Positions 18,116 through 27,738 of a DNA stretch of 64,000 nucleotides are shown one piece after another (within the stretch, counting starts at the first letter, position 1; every line of letters starts with the position of its first letter). The stretch covers positions 310,001-374,000 of the forward strand of contig CAJXKF010000002.1 in assembly GCA_913055695.1 (NCBI GenBank), read 5' to 3'. Origin of the DNA: an uncultured Methylophaga sp. GTDB taxonomy: Bacteria; Pseudomonadota; Gammaproteobacteria; Nitrosococcales; Methylophagaceae. The position numbers and the translations under genes are program-made. Under the pieces are notes generated by a model. The model had not been told where the DNA came from, searched no databases, and saw nothing but the letters and a program-made list of their open reading frames with translations.

Positions 18116-19792
18116 TCAGTGTTGCCAGTGAAAACCATTTTGATGCTGCCTGTGCCAGTCAATGAAATTTTTCTCTGGCACAGGCCGGGAAATAAAATAG
18201 CCCTGAGCCATATCACAGCCAATATCACCAAGAAACTGCATGACTGAGGCATTTTCGACACCCTCGGCAATCGTGGTGAGGTCAATTTTATGCGCGAGAC
18301 TGACAGCGGCTTCAATGATATGGATGGCATCCTGCCCATGTGGCAGGCGGTGGACAAATGACTGATCAATCTTCAGATGGCTGATGGGTAACTGATGAAG
18401 ATACTGCAGCGAGGAGTAACCGGTACCGAAATCATCGACAGCGATCTGAATACCGGCATCGGCGAGCTTGGTCAGCTCCCGTATGGTGTGATTCATATCT
18501 TTTATCAAGGCGCTCTCTGTCACTTCCAGCTCAAGAAACTCACCACTGAGGCCATATTCAGTCAAAAGCTTGAATATATTGTCGGCAAAATCCGGCTGAC
18601 ACAGGTTATGCGCAGAAATATTGACTGCGACTGGAACCGAGATCGATTGCTGCTGAAAATATAGCGCTGTACGGATGGCCTCGGACAGCACGAACTCAGT
18701 CAGCAGATGAATCAATGTGCTGCTTTCGGCACAGGGAATGAAGGTGCCGGGTGGAATACTTCCTCGGATTGGGTGCTCCCAGCGCATCAGCGCCTCAACG
18801 CCATGCAGTTTGCCCGAATGTATATCGATTTTGGGTTGATAATGAAGTTTGAGCTGATTCAGATCAATGGCTTTCATCAGCTCGCCTAACAGCGACAGGT
18901 TTTCCCTGGTGGCCAGTTTAATAGAGGGTTGATATTCGACAAACTCGAGCAGTGAGTCATTGGCCGCACTGAGCGCCGACTCTGCCTGTTGCAGATAAAT
19001 CCCCGGATCATCATGCTGTTCATCAATCGCGACATAACCCATCCGCGAGTTAATATGAACAGGAATACCCTGAAATTCATAGGGCAGTCGTGCCGAACGA
19101 TTCAAGTCCAGCAACAAGTCATTCATATTCTGTGCTTCAATCTGTTCGATCAAAGCACTGACTTCTTCGGTATCTGCCCGGTAAACCTGTCCTCGGTTAA
19201 TCAGCACATGATTGAAACGGTGGGCAGTCTGACGGATGATACTCTCGATGACTTCATGACCGAAGGCGGCCTTCAGTTCCATGGTGCTGTTAACGGACAG
19301 GACCAGCAATATCCTGTTGTAGGATGGCATTCGGACTCGGTCACGCATCACGCTGAGGTCATCCATCAAAGCCAGTCGATTAGGCAGCTTTGTGGCAATA
19401 TCATGGCGTGACATCCAGTGTAGATGACGGATATAAGCTCTGACCGTATCACTGGCAATGCCGCTCAAGGTGCCTATCAGAATAAAAAAGCCAGCGCGGT
19501 AAAGCCAGTTGAGCGTGGCCTGCATTTCGCCTGTGATGACATCTATGGGCATAAAGGGCCCGACTATCAGCCCGCCCAGTACAGCTATGGCAATGCCGCC
19601 TTTGACGCCATAGGCCATACCTGACAGCACGATAGGAACATACATGGAGTGAGAGTAGACATATTTGATGCCGCCGGTCATATAGACAAACAGCCCAACA
19701 GCGGCCACCATCAGTATCAGCAACGGCGCTGCAGAATAATTGATGATCTGCTTGTGGCGGTTAAACCACTGAAAAACATCCACGGTGTGCAT
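18116..19792 (-). CDS. Membrane EAL phosphodiesterase with degenerate GGDEF domain
   Basis: Predicted c-di-GMP phosphodiesterase. The 558-residue protein has an N-terminal membrane region with four or five helices (about 18-120), a GGDEF-like domain (about 130-290) in which the active-site loop reads RADTEE, so it cannot be a cyclase, and a C-terminal EAL domain (about 305-550). The EAL domain keeps the catalytic motifs: EALMRW, NISAHNL, LEVTES, DDFGTGYSS and KIDQSFV. Transcription ends at a strong terminator downstream. The gene lies between the small-protein cluster and cysJI with no clear partner. Confidence 0.93.
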   Translation of the reverse strand: MHTVDVFQWFNRHKQIINYSAAPLLILMVAAVGLFVYMTGGIKYVYSHSMYVPIVLSGMAYGVKGGIAIAVLGGLIVGPFMPIDVITGEMQATLNWLYRAGFFILIGTLSGIASDTVRAYIRHLHWMSRHDIATKLPNRLALMDDLSVMRDRVRMPSYNRILLVLSVNSTMELKAAFGHEVIESIIRQTAHRFNHVLINRGQVYRADTEEVSALIEQIEAQNMNDLLLDLNRSARLPYEFQGIPVHINSRMGYVAIDEQHDDPGIYLQQAESALSAANDSLLEFVEYQPSIKLATRENLSLLGELMKAIDLNQLKLHYQPKIDIHSGKLHGVEALMRWEHPIRGSIPPGTFIPCAESSTLIHLLTEFVLSEAIRTALYFQQQSISVPVAVNISAHNLCQPDFADNIFKLLTEYGLSGEFLELEVTESALIKDMNHTIRELTKLADAGIQIAVDDFGTGYSSLQYLHQLPISHLKIDQSFVHRLPHGQDAIHIIEAAVSLAHKIDLTTIAEGVENASVMQFLGDIGCDMAQGYFISRPVPEKNFIDWHRQHQNGFHWQH

Positions 19793-20140
19793 CGTCCAAC
19801 CTGCTCCCTGTTACTGACCATGCTTTGCTGGCGAGCCTTACCCTGGCACACCATCCTCTAACACACGTAATGCTGATATTACGCCTGACATGTTAAAAAG
19901 CAAACTTTTATTAATTGATTTAAAAGCAAATTTAGCGGAACCCAATGACACATGACGGAGCATTCAACTCACATTCGTTGTCATTGAGAGTGAAAGGGAA
20001 AATCTGAAATGATTAATTGCATCCGGGAATTTGTCTATATTCAATAAAGTTATATTTAAACTCAAAATATATATTTTATATTTATATACAAATTTGTTAT
20101 TTTCTGTGTATGAATCACAACGGTTTGAGACAAATTACGA
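19793..20140. promoter_or_regulatory. 348-nt intergenic region with AT-rich cysJ control segment
   Basis: Divergent spacer between the EAL gene and cysJ. No gene is visible. The stretch 20030-20112 is strikingly AT-rich and contains the perfect 14-bp palindrome AAAATATATATTTT (20064-20077). Control of cysJ (for example by a CysB-type activator) would be expected here, but no site could be assigned. Confidence 0.4.
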
Positions 20141-21937
20141 ATGAATATCAGGTTGGATAATGCACCGCTCACTGATGAGCAGCTGGCACAGCTGAATAAT
20201 CTGTTGCAGGGACTGGAAAGCTGGCAGGTCGAATGGCTGTCTGGCTATTTGTCTGGCTTTCGGGCCGCACAGGAAGCCATGCAGGGACCGATTGTATCGG
20301 TACCTGATGCAGAGCAGACCAATGCGGTGTCACTGACTATTTTGTATGGCTCCCAAACTGGTAACACCGAAGATGTGGCCAGTTTGCTCGCGGAAAAAGC
20401 GCAGGCAAGCGGCATCGAGACCAAACTGGTGGATATGGCCGACTATAAGCCCAAACAGCTCAAGAATGAGGAATATCTGGCTGTACTGTCATCGACGCAC
20501 GGCGAGGGCGATCCACCGGATAATGCCCTTGATCTGTATGAGTTTTTGCATGGCCGCAAGGCACCGGAATTGAAGCAGCTACAGTACAGTGTGCTCTCTC
20601 TGGGCGATTCCAGCTATGAATATTTCTGCCAGACAGGTAAGGACTTTGATACCAGACTGTCTGCATTGGGCGCGACAGCGATTGTGCCGCGTGTGGATTG
20701 TGACGTGGACTATGATGAAGCGGCTGAAGCCTGGATAAATGATTTGATTGAGGCCTTATCAGCGACAGCAGCTATCAGTACGCCGGCATTGAATCTACCT
20801 GCACAAGCAGCCGTAAAAAACGTTTATGACCGTAAGAATCCATTTCCTGCCGAGGTCCTGGAAAAGCAGGTTTTGAGCGGGCGCGGCTCTAACAAAGAAG
20901 TGCTCCACCTGGAACTGTCACTCGAGGGTTCAGGATTACAATATCAGCCTGGTGATGCACTGGGTGTTTATGCGCAGAATGACCCTGTGCTGGTTGCCAG
21001 TCTGATCGAATCGCTGGGATTTGACCCCGATACTCAGATCGATATTGATGGTGAACAGCAACAATTGAGCGAGGTGCTGCTGTACCAGCGTGAGATTACC
21101 TTGTTGACCCGGCCGATGCTGGAACAGTGGGCCACGCTGGCACAGTCTGAACAACTCAATTCGCTGCTGGCCGATAAAGCGGCATTGAATGAATGGCTGG
21201 CCGGAAGAGATGTGCTGGATCTCTTCCAGGCCTATCCCATTAATGATCTGGATGCGAACAGCTTCGTCAATCTGTTGCGCAAGTTGCCTCCCAGAATGTA
21301 TTCCATTGCATCCAGTCAGTCTGCTGTCGAAGACGAGGTCCATATCACGGTGGCGGCAGTTCGTTACTCAGCCCATGAGCGTGAACGCGCTGGTGTTGCT
21401 TCCACCTGGCTCGCCGACAGATTGAGCGAAGACAGCAAAGTGCCGGTCTACATTGATGGCAATAAAAACTTCAAATTGCCGGCTGATGACAATACACCCA
21501 TCATCATGATTGGTCCGGGAACCGGGGTGGCTCCGTTTCGCAGTTTTATGCAGGAACGTGAAGAACGCGGGGCAAAAGGTCGCAACTGGCTGTTTTTCGG
21601 TGATCAGCACTTCCTGAGTGATTTTCTGTATCAGGTGGAATGGCTGGGCTGGCGCAAGTCCGGGTTGCTGACACGGCTGGATGTTGCTTTCTCTCGCGAT
21701 CAGGTCGAGAAAATATACGTACAACATCGCCTCAGACAAAACGCGATTGAGATCTGGAACTGGCTGCAGGAAGGCGCCCATATTTATGTCTGTGGTGACG
21801 CTGACAACATGGCACCGGACGTCAATGAAGCCTTGCTGGATATCATCAGTCAGGAAGGCGGTAAAAACCGTGATGAAGCCAATGAATACCTGCGCCAGCT
21901 CACTCGCGACAAGCGCTATCAGCGCGATGTCTATTGA
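20141..21937 (+). CDS. cysJ: NADPH sulfite reductase flavoprotein alpha subunit
   Basis: Passes electrons from NADPH through FAD and FMN to CysI for assimilatory sulfite reduction. At 598 aa it matches E. coli CysJ. Domains in order are flavodoxin (LYGSQTGNTEDVA about residues 68-80, SSTHGEGDPPDN), the FAD-binding reductase domain (PRMYSIASS about 384-392) and the NADPH domain (GPGTGVAPFRSFMQERE about 453-469), ending in the typical C-terminal RDVY. It is followed after 18 nt by cysI. Confidence 0.97.
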   Translation: MNIRLDNAPLTDEQLAQLNNLLQGLESWQVEWLSGYLSGFRAAQEAMQGPIVSVPDAEQTNAVSLTILYGSQTGNTEDVASLLAEKAQASGIETKLVDMADYKPKQLKNEEYLAVLSSTHGEGDPPDNALDLYEFLHGRKAPELKQLQYSVLSLGDSSYEYFCQTGKDFDTRLSALGATAIVPRVDCDVDYDEAAEAWINDLIEALSATAAISTPALNLPAQAAVKNVYDRKNPFPAEVLEKQVLSGRGSNKEVLHLELSLEGSGLQYQPGDALGVYAQNDPVLVASLIESLGFDPDTQIDIDGEQQQLSEVLLYQREITLLTRPMLEQWATLAQSEQLNSLLADKAALNEWLAGRDVLDLFQAYPINDLDANSFVNLLRKLPPRMYSIASSQSAVEDEVHITVAAVRYSAHERERAGVASTWLADRLSEDSKVPVYIDGNKNFKLPADDNTPIIMIGPGTGVAPFRSFMQEREERGAKGRNWLFFGDQHFLSDFLYQVEWLGWRKSGLLTRLDVAFSRDQVEKIYVQHRLRQNAIEIWNWLQEGAHIYVCGDADNMAPDVNEALLDIISQEGGKNRDEANEYLRQLTRDKRYQRDVY

Positions 21938-21955
21938 TAATTCTTTTAGGTGTTT

Positions 21956-23662
21956 ATGAACGATAAATTACCCGAAGCAGAACTGCTTAAACTGAACAGC
22001 CGTTTTTTGCGTGGCCGTATTGAAGAGGGCCTGGCCGATATGGCGACAGGCTCGATTTCTGATGACGACAACAAACTGCTTAAATTCCACGGCAGTTATA
22101 TGCAGGATCATCGCGATCTGCGTGATGAACGTCGTCATCAGAAACTGGAACCGCTGTATTCATTTATGGTGCGTCTGCGCCTGCCGGGCGGGGTATTAAG
22201 TCCGCAGCAATGGCTGGGGCTGGATGCGATCGCAGATGATTGTTCTAATGGCACATTACGGTTGACCACCCGCCAGACTTTTCAATTTCACGAAATCCTG
22301 AAAAAAGATCTGAAATCCTTCATGCAGCAAATCAACAAACTGCTGCTCGATAGCAAAGGCGCCTGCGGTGATGTGAACCGGAATGTGGTCTCCAGTATCA
22401 ATCCGCATCAGTCCGCCGTGCATGCCGAGGTCTATCAGATCGCCAGAGACATCAGCGATAAACTCTGCTGGCAGTCGGGTGCCTATGGCGAAATCTGGCT
22501 GGGTGAAGATAAAGTCTTCCAAAGCGGTGAACCCGAGGAACCGTTTTACGGTGATGTGTATCTGCCACGTAAGTTTAAAATCGCCATTGCGGTGCCACCA
22601 CGCAATGACTGTGATGTACTGGCCAATGACATCGGCCTGATTGCCATTATCGACAAGGGAAAACTGCAGGGCTTTAATATTGCCGTAGGCGGTGGTTTTG
22701 GCATGTCTTATGGTGAGCCGGCCACTTACCCGCGTCTGGCGACGGTAGCCGGTTTTGTGTCTGTAGATCAGGCGGTATCCGCCTGTGAGACCATCGCGGC
22801 AATACAGCGTGATTTCGGTGATCGCAGTAACCGTGCTCATGCCCGTTTTAAATATACGATCGATGATAATGGCATAGACTGGTTTAAGGACAAATTCGCC
22901 GAATATCACGGTCAGCCATTACAGGCAGCCAGAGAATTTGAGCTTACAGAAAACGGCGATAAATTTGGCTGGACCGAAGGAGACAATGGTCAGTCTCATC
23001 TGACTTTATATATTCCCGGTGGCCGTGTCGCAGACAAGGAGCAAGAGCAGACTCGGACAGGCTTAAGAGAAATTGCCAAAATCCTTCAGGGCGAGTTCCG
23101 CATTACCTGTAACCAGAACCTGATGATTGCCAATATCAGTCCGGAACAACGCGGTGAAATTGCTTCCCTGGTTGAAAAATATCAACTGGATGATGGCAGT
23201 CAGGGTTCAGCTTTGCGTTTGAATGCGATGGCCTGCGTCGCTTTACCCACCTGTGGTCTGGCGATGGCTGAAGCCGAACGTTACCTGCCGGAATTTATCG
23301 GTAAGCTGGAAAAAATCGTTGTGGAAGCCGGTTTGCCGGATCAGTTAATCAACATCCGCATGACCGGCTGCCCCAACGGCTGTGCCCGGCCTTACCTGGG
23401 GGAAATCGGCCTGACCGGCAAGGCACTGGGCAAATATAACCTGTATCTGGGCGCAGACTTCAGTGGGCAGCGCTTGAACCGGCTGTATCTGGAAAATGTG
23501 GACGAGAAAACCATTCTCGATACCCTGAAACCGATGATCGAGCAGTTTGCTGCCGAGCGAAATAAGAATGAATATTTCGGTGATTTTCTGCTGCGGCAGG
23601 GAATTGTCAGTGAAGAGCGGACCCCACAGATGATGCATGAACCGCTCATCAGCCAGAAATGA
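21956..23662 (+). CDS. cysI: Sulfite reductase hemoprotein beta subunit
   Basis: Reduces sulfite to sulfide with siroheme and a [4Fe-4S] cluster. At 568 aa the protein has normal length. The cluster and siroheme ligands appear as CVALPTC (about 425-431) and TGCPNGCARPYLGEIG (about 468-483). The ATG at 21956 (MNDKLPEAELLK) is preferred over a GTG two codons upstream; AGGTG precedes it. The downstream region holds an inverted repeat rather than another cys gene, so cysH is elsewhere. Confidence 0.97.
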   Translation: MNDKLPEAELLKLNSRFLRGRIEEGLADMATGSISDDDNKLLKFHGSYMQDHRDLRDERRHQKLEPLYSFMVRLRLPGGVLSPQQWLGLDAIADDCSNGTLRLTTRQTFQFHEILKKDLKSFMQQINKLLLDSKGACGDVNRNVVSSINPHQSAVHAEVYQIARDISDKLCWQSGAYGEIWLGEDKVFQSGEPEEPFYGDVYLPRKFKIAIAVPPRNDCDVLANDIGLIAIIDKGKLQGFNIAVGGGFGMSYGEPATYPRLATVAGFVSVDQAVSACETIAAIQRDFGDRSNRAHARFKYTIDDNGIDWFKDKFAEYHGQPLQAAREFELTENGDKFGWTEGDNGQSHLTLYIPGGRVADKEQEQTRTGLREIAKILQGEFRITCNQNLMIANISPEQRGEIASLVEKYQLDDGSQGSALRLNAMACVALPTCGLAMAEAERYLPEFIGKLEKIVVEAGLPDQLINIRMTGCPNGCARPYLGEIGLTGKALGKYNLYLGADFSGQRLNRLYLENVDEKTILDTLKPMIEQFAAERNKNEYFGDFLLRQGIVSEERTPQMMHEPLISQK

Positions 23663-23671
23663 TAAGACTTT

Positions 23672-23831
23672 AACCACAGAGGCACAGAGTAATCAATAAA
23701 AACTTATTGAGAATCAAGGTTCTGGCAATAACGTTCACCTGCGTACGCAACTGTGAACCTTAACCCTAATCCTGTGATACGGGCGCTCAGATTAGTGAGT
23801 AAATCTCTGTGAACTCTATGCCTCTGTGGTT
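23672..23831. repeat. 160-bp element with 19-bp terminal inverted repeats
   Basis: The left arm (23672-23690) AACCACAGAGGCACAGAGT is matched by the right arm (23813-23831) on the opposite strand with 18 of 19 identities, around a 122-nt unique centre. It lies between the convergent genes cysI and ettA. Similar ACCACAGAGGCACAGAG motifs are familiar from intergenic repeats in other bacterial genomes, though this was not checked. No target-site duplication is visible. Confidence 0.6.
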
Positions 23832-23839
23832 GTTATTGC

Positions 23840-25498
23840 CTAGCTGATACGGCGGTATTTAATCCGCTCAGGCTGATGATCCTTGCCGAAACGTTTGAAA
23901 TAGTCTTCAGCATAGTCACTGTAGTTGCCTTCAAAGAAGACCACATTGGATTCACCTTCATAGGCGATGATGTGGGTACAGATCCGATCCAGGAACCAGC
24001 GGTCATGCGAAATCACGACTGCAGAACCCGGGAAGGCGAGCAGGGCTTCTTCCAGCGCACGTAAGGTTTCCACGTCCAGATCATTGGTCGGTTCGTCGAG
24101 CAACAGGACATTGCCGCCTTCTTTTAGCAGCTTGGCCATGTGCAGACGGTTACGTTCACCACCGGACAGGTCTTTCACATATTTTTGCTGATCCGAACCT
24201 TTGAAGTTGAAACGGCCGCAGTAAGCACGTGAAGGGGTCTGGTAGTTACCGACAGTAATCATATCGGCACCATCAGAGATTTCCTCGAACACGGTTTTCT
24301 TGCCGTCCAGTTCACGGGACTGATTGACATAAGCAAGCTGGACGCTACTACCGATTTCGATTTCACCGCTATCAGGCTGTTCTTCACCGGCAATCATCCG
24401 GAACAGGGTGGATTTACCGGCACCGTTGGGACCGACAATACCGACGATGGCACCGGCCGGGATCGAGAAGTTCAGGTTTTCAAACAGCAGTTTGTCGCCA
24501 TAAGACTTGGTCACATCATGCAGTTCAATGACCTTGTCACCCAGACGCGGACCCGGTGGAATATAGATTTCCTGGGTTTCGTTACGCTTCTGGAACTCAC
24601 GCGAGTTCATTTCTTCGAACTGTTTCAGACGTGCTTTCGACTTGGCCTGACGACCTTTGGCACCCTGACGCACCCATTCCAGTTCGGCTTCAATGGCTTT
24701 ACGGTGTGACGCTTCTTCCTTGGCTTCCTGTTCCAGCCGTTTTTCTTTCTGTTCCAGCCAGGAAGAGTAGTTACCTTCATAAGGAATACCACGACCACGA
24801 TCCAGCTCCAGGATCCAGCCAGCGGCATTATCAAGGAAGTAGCGGTCGTGGGTAATCGCGACTACGGTACCCGGATATTCCTGCAGGAAACGTTCAATCC
24901 AGGCAATCGATTCGGCGTCCAGGTGATTAGTAGGCTCATCCAGCAGCAGCATGTCTGGGTGATCCAGCAGCAGTCGGCATAAAGCCACACGACGGCGCTC
25001 ACCACCGGACAAGGTGCCGACTTTGGCATCCCAGGGCGGCAGACGCAGTGCATCAGCTGCACGCTCCAGCGCGTTTTCTAGGTTATGTCCGTCTTTGGCC
25101 TGAATCAGGTTTTCGAGCTTGGCCTGTTTTTTAGCCAGTTCGTCAAAGTCAGCATCAGGCTCAGCATAGGCAGCATAAACCGCATCGAGTTCAGCCAGTG
25201 CCTCTTTGACATCGGAGACGGCTTCTTCGACAACTTCCAGTACCGTCTTATTGTCGTCCAGTTCGGGCTCCTGTGGCAGGTAACCCACATTGATGCCGGG
25301 CATCGGTCTGGCTTCACCGATATAGTCCTGGTCCAGACCGGCCATGATTTTCAGTAAGGTGGATTTACCGGCACCGTTCAGGCCCAGCACACCGATCTTG
25401 GCACCGGGGAAGAATGAAAGGGAGATATCTTTGAGAATTTCGCGTTTCGGCGGAACGATTTTGCCGACACGATTCATACTGTAAACGTATTGCGCCAT
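23840..25498 (-). CDS. ettA: Energy-dependent translational throttle protein EttA
   Basis: ABC-F ATPase that binds the ribosomal E site and gates the first peptide-bond step according to the ATP level. At 552 aa it starts MAQYVYSMNRVGKIVPPK, the EttA signature. Two ABC domains carry GLNGAGKST/LSGGERRR/LLDEPTNHLD and GPNGAGKST/LSGGERNR/LLDEPTNDLD, separated by a charged coiled linker (about 245-300). No membrane segments are present. Monocistronic by position. Confidence 0.96.
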   Translation of the reverse strand: MAQYVYSMNRVGKIVPPKREILKDISLSFFPGAKIGVLGLNGAGKSTLLKIMAGLDQDYIGEARPMPGINVGYLPQEPELDDNKTVLEVVEEAVSDVKEALAELDAVYAAYAEPDADFDELAKKQAKLENLIQAKDGHNLENALERAADALRLPPWDAKVGTLSGGERRRVALCRLLLDHPDMLLLDEPTNHLDAESIAWIERFLQEYPGTVVAITHDRYFLDNAAGWILELDRGRGIPYEGNYSSWLEQKEKRLEQEAKEEASHRKAIEAELEWVRQGAKGRQAKSKARLKQFEEMNSREFQKRNETQEIYIPPGPRLGDKVIELHDVTKSYGDKLLFENLNFSIPAGAIVGIVGPNGAGKSTLFRMIAGEEQPDSGEIEIGSSVQLAYVNQSRELDGKKTVFEEISDGADMITVGNYQTPSRAYCGRFNFKGSDQQKYVKDLSGGERNRLHMAKLLKEGGNVLLLDEPTNDLDVETLRALEEALLAFPGSAVVISHDRWFLDRICTHIIAYEGESNVVFFEGNYSDYAEDYFKRFGKDHQPERIKYRRIS

Positions 25499-25546
25499 GT
25501 TTGAATTCCAAAATTCCTGAATTGCCAGAAGCGCAGAATTTTACAT

Positions 25547-25582
25547 CTCCGGCGGCAGGATTGCGAATCTCTGACGCCGGAG
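25547..25582 (-). terminator. Terminator-like stem after dacB
   Basis: A perfect 8-bp GC-rich stem (CTCCGGCG with CGCCGGAG) with a 20-nt loop, just after the dacB stop and before ettA on the same strand. The following sequence is only weakly T-rich. Confidence 0.35.
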
Positions 25583-25589
25583 AAATGCT

Positions 25590-26987
25590 TTATTTCATTG
25601 AATACAGCGACTGATAGAATTTTTTCTCGAAGTTCCTGATTTCACGCTTATCATGACGGTGATAATCCGGATGATGGTAGTTGGTCACCATCTGCACAAA
25701 CAGCAGGGGGCTGCCTGAAGCTGTGGACATCACGCCGGCAAGATTGTAGGTCCCGTAGAGCGTGCCGGTCTTGCCTTTGACTTTTCCTTTGAAGGTATCA
25801 CCCCGCAGGCTGTAGCGGTAGCGAAGGGTACCGCTTTTACCGGCTTCGGCCATCGCTTCCATCAGTTTGAGCTCGGGATGAGCGTAGATATATTGAAATA
25901 CGTCCATGATTTGCGAGGCGGTCACCCGGTTATTACGTGACAGACCCGAGCCGTCGGCGATGACGGCATTGGCGAGATCAATTCCGGCTTTTTCTTTGAG
26001 AATGGCTTTGACCGCCGAGGTGCCGTTATCGAAACTGCCCGGTTCTTCATAATAGCTTCGACCTACTGCTTTGAGCAGGTTGTCGGCAATGAGATTATCG
26101 GAATCCTTGAGCATCTCATCCAGTAACTCTGGTAGTGGCGCAGATTCATGCCGGGCGATAATGCGACCGGATGCCCGGTCATTACGAATCACCTCACCCT
26201 GGAGTTCAATGCCTGCATGTTTGAGCTCACGGCGAATCATTTCAGCGGCATACAGTTCGGTATTCTGAACCGCGAAGCTAAGGAAACGGGGGATTTTATG
26301 ACGCCCCAGACAACCACCCAGCGTATATTGATTGGTGTTGTCAGCCATCAGTTTGAATTTGCAGTAACGCTTTTCCAGACCGTCGGTCAGTTCCAGTTTT
26401 TCAACAATGCTGATGGGGGCATCGCGCGAGATTTCAAAATCAATTTGGGTCTTGTTCTGATCAGTAAACACCATCTTGGCAACGGCGCAGTTATCATCCA
26501 GAGAAATGCTGCTGGAGGGGGCGCTGTAACAGATACCAAGATTATCCCAGGGCAAACCTTCAGCCAGTTCGAAATGATCAAATGCAGCCCCGTTCAGATA
26601 GACATTGCCGCGGATAATTGAGGTCTCACGTTTAAGTGAACTGACCAAGCTGCGAATATCATCACGGCGCAGCGAAGGGTCACCACTGAAACGAAAAATC
26701 ACGTCATTATCTTTGACTTCAATATCAGTATTGAAACGATACTCAGTGCCCAATTGCAGCCGCGCCGCCAGAGCAGTAATCACTTTCTGCACACTGGCCG
26801 GTGGTCGTAAGATGTCGGCGTCATGGCTGTAAACTGTTTTGCCGGTTTTGGGATTGACGACCAGCAGGCTGGCTTCGGCACCGGGCGGTAACTGCGTCAG
26901 ATAGGCTCCGGGACCGGAAGCAGTGTCGTTAGCGATAGCCAGAGAAGAAAAAATAAAGGTGAATAGAATAAAAGGCAGTTTCAACAT
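25590..26987 (-). CDS. dacB: D-alanyl-D-alanine carboxypeptidase/endopeptidase (PBP4 family)
   Basis: Class C low-molecular-mass penicillin-binding protein that trims peptidoglycan cross-links in the periplasm. The 465-residue protein has a Sec signal peptide (about 1-19) and the three active-site motifs: SVQK (serine about residue 65), SDN (about 291) and KTG in GKVKGKTGTLYG (about 405). The domain II/III insert typical of PBP4 lies between the first two motifs. Confidence 0.94.
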   Translation of the reverse strand: MLKLPFILFTFIFSSLAIANDTASGPGAYLTQLPPGAEASLLVVNPKTGKTVYSHDADILRPPASVQKVITALAARLQLGTEYRFNTDIEVKDNDVIFRFSGDPSLRRDDIRSLVSSLKRETSIIRGNVYLNGAAFDHFELAEGLPWDNLGICYSAPSSSISLDDNCAVAKMVFTDQNKTQIDFEISRDAPISIVEKLELTDGLEKRYCKFKLMADNTNQYTLGGCLGRHKIPRFLSFAVQNTELYAAEMIRRELKHAGIELQGEVIRNDRASGRIIARHESAPLPELLDEMLKDSDNLIADNLLKAVGRSYYEEPGSFDNGTSAVKAILKEKAGIDLANAVIADGSGLSRNNRVTASQIMDVFQYIYAHPELKLMEAMAEAGKSGTLRYRYSLRGDTFKGKVKGKTGTLYGTYNLAGVMSTASGSPLLFVQMVTNYHHPDYHRHDKREIRNFEKKFYQSLYSMK

Positions 26988-27279
26988 AATCCGTTTTACA
27001 AAACGATGAAGAAAAGAAATCAGGTAAACCCGCGAATAATTCGAAGGGGCTTTCCGCCAGAGTCTCCGCGTATTAAAACGGAATGTAAAGTGGCCGGATA
27101 GCGACTGAAATGGATTGGATACTGGATCAACTGCTTAGCCTGTTTTCTGTAATCTGTATAAAAGCGCGGCAGCGAGAGTCTCGCGCAAATCTGCGCCACT
27201 ATCCAGAAACGGCCGATAAACTTTACAATGAATTTCGGCTCTAATACTCAAGACATCAGCTTGAGGGAGGTGGCGAATT

Positions 27280-27738
27280 TTGTTGGAAAAGAGCATTATC
27301 ACTCTCGCCCGGCATCGTCTGAAATGGCTGAAAGTGCTGGTTGCCGACAGGCAGGCACCGTCAGTCAAAGTGCAGAATGCCTTTTATGAACTGACCGGAC
27401 TGACCAGCCTGCGATTTGTGCAGGACAACGGCTTATCAGAGAAAACCCGTTACGAATTGGTGTTGATAGATAACCTGGCGATTCTGACGGTCAAACACAC
27501 TCACCCTGAGGTGCTGAAGTTCTTTTCCAAGGAGACGCAGAATCTCGCTGCGTACCTGGATATGCCTGCCAGAGAACTGGTGGATTTAATCTTCAAGGAT
27601 GGCGCCCGTTTTAATAACCAGGAAGCTGTATCCGTCGCCATTCACCGTGGTCTGGTTGAAAACATCAATAATGAATCACAGGCTTATGAAAAGCTGGCAT
27701 CAATTGAGCGCCGACTGGAAGGCAAACAGCAGTCTTAA
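27280..27738 (+). CDS. Conserved-looking hypothetical protein
   Basis: Not recognised. The 152-residue protein has no signal peptide or membrane helix; it begins with a basic helix and includes the hydrophobic strand YELVLIDNLAILTV. The start is TTG, supported by GGGAGG 9 nt upstream; there is no usable ATG nearby. It lies in a divergent arrangement with dacB (292-nt gap without other genes), and its stop codon overlaps that of the convergent GGDEF-EAL gene by 4 nt (TTAA). Confidence 0.7.
   Translation: MLEKSIITLARHRLKWLKVLVADRQAPSVKVQNAFYELTGLTSLRFVQDNGLSEKTRYELVLIDNLAILTVKHTHPEVLKFFSKETQNLAAYLDMPARELVDLIFKDGARFNNQEAVSVAIHRGLVENINNESQAYEKLASIERRLEGKQQS

Noticed and set aside
19793-20140. 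CysB binding sites upstream of cysJ
   Set aside because: The region is AT-rich and degenerate CysB motifs can be fitted almost anywhere; no specific site is supportable.
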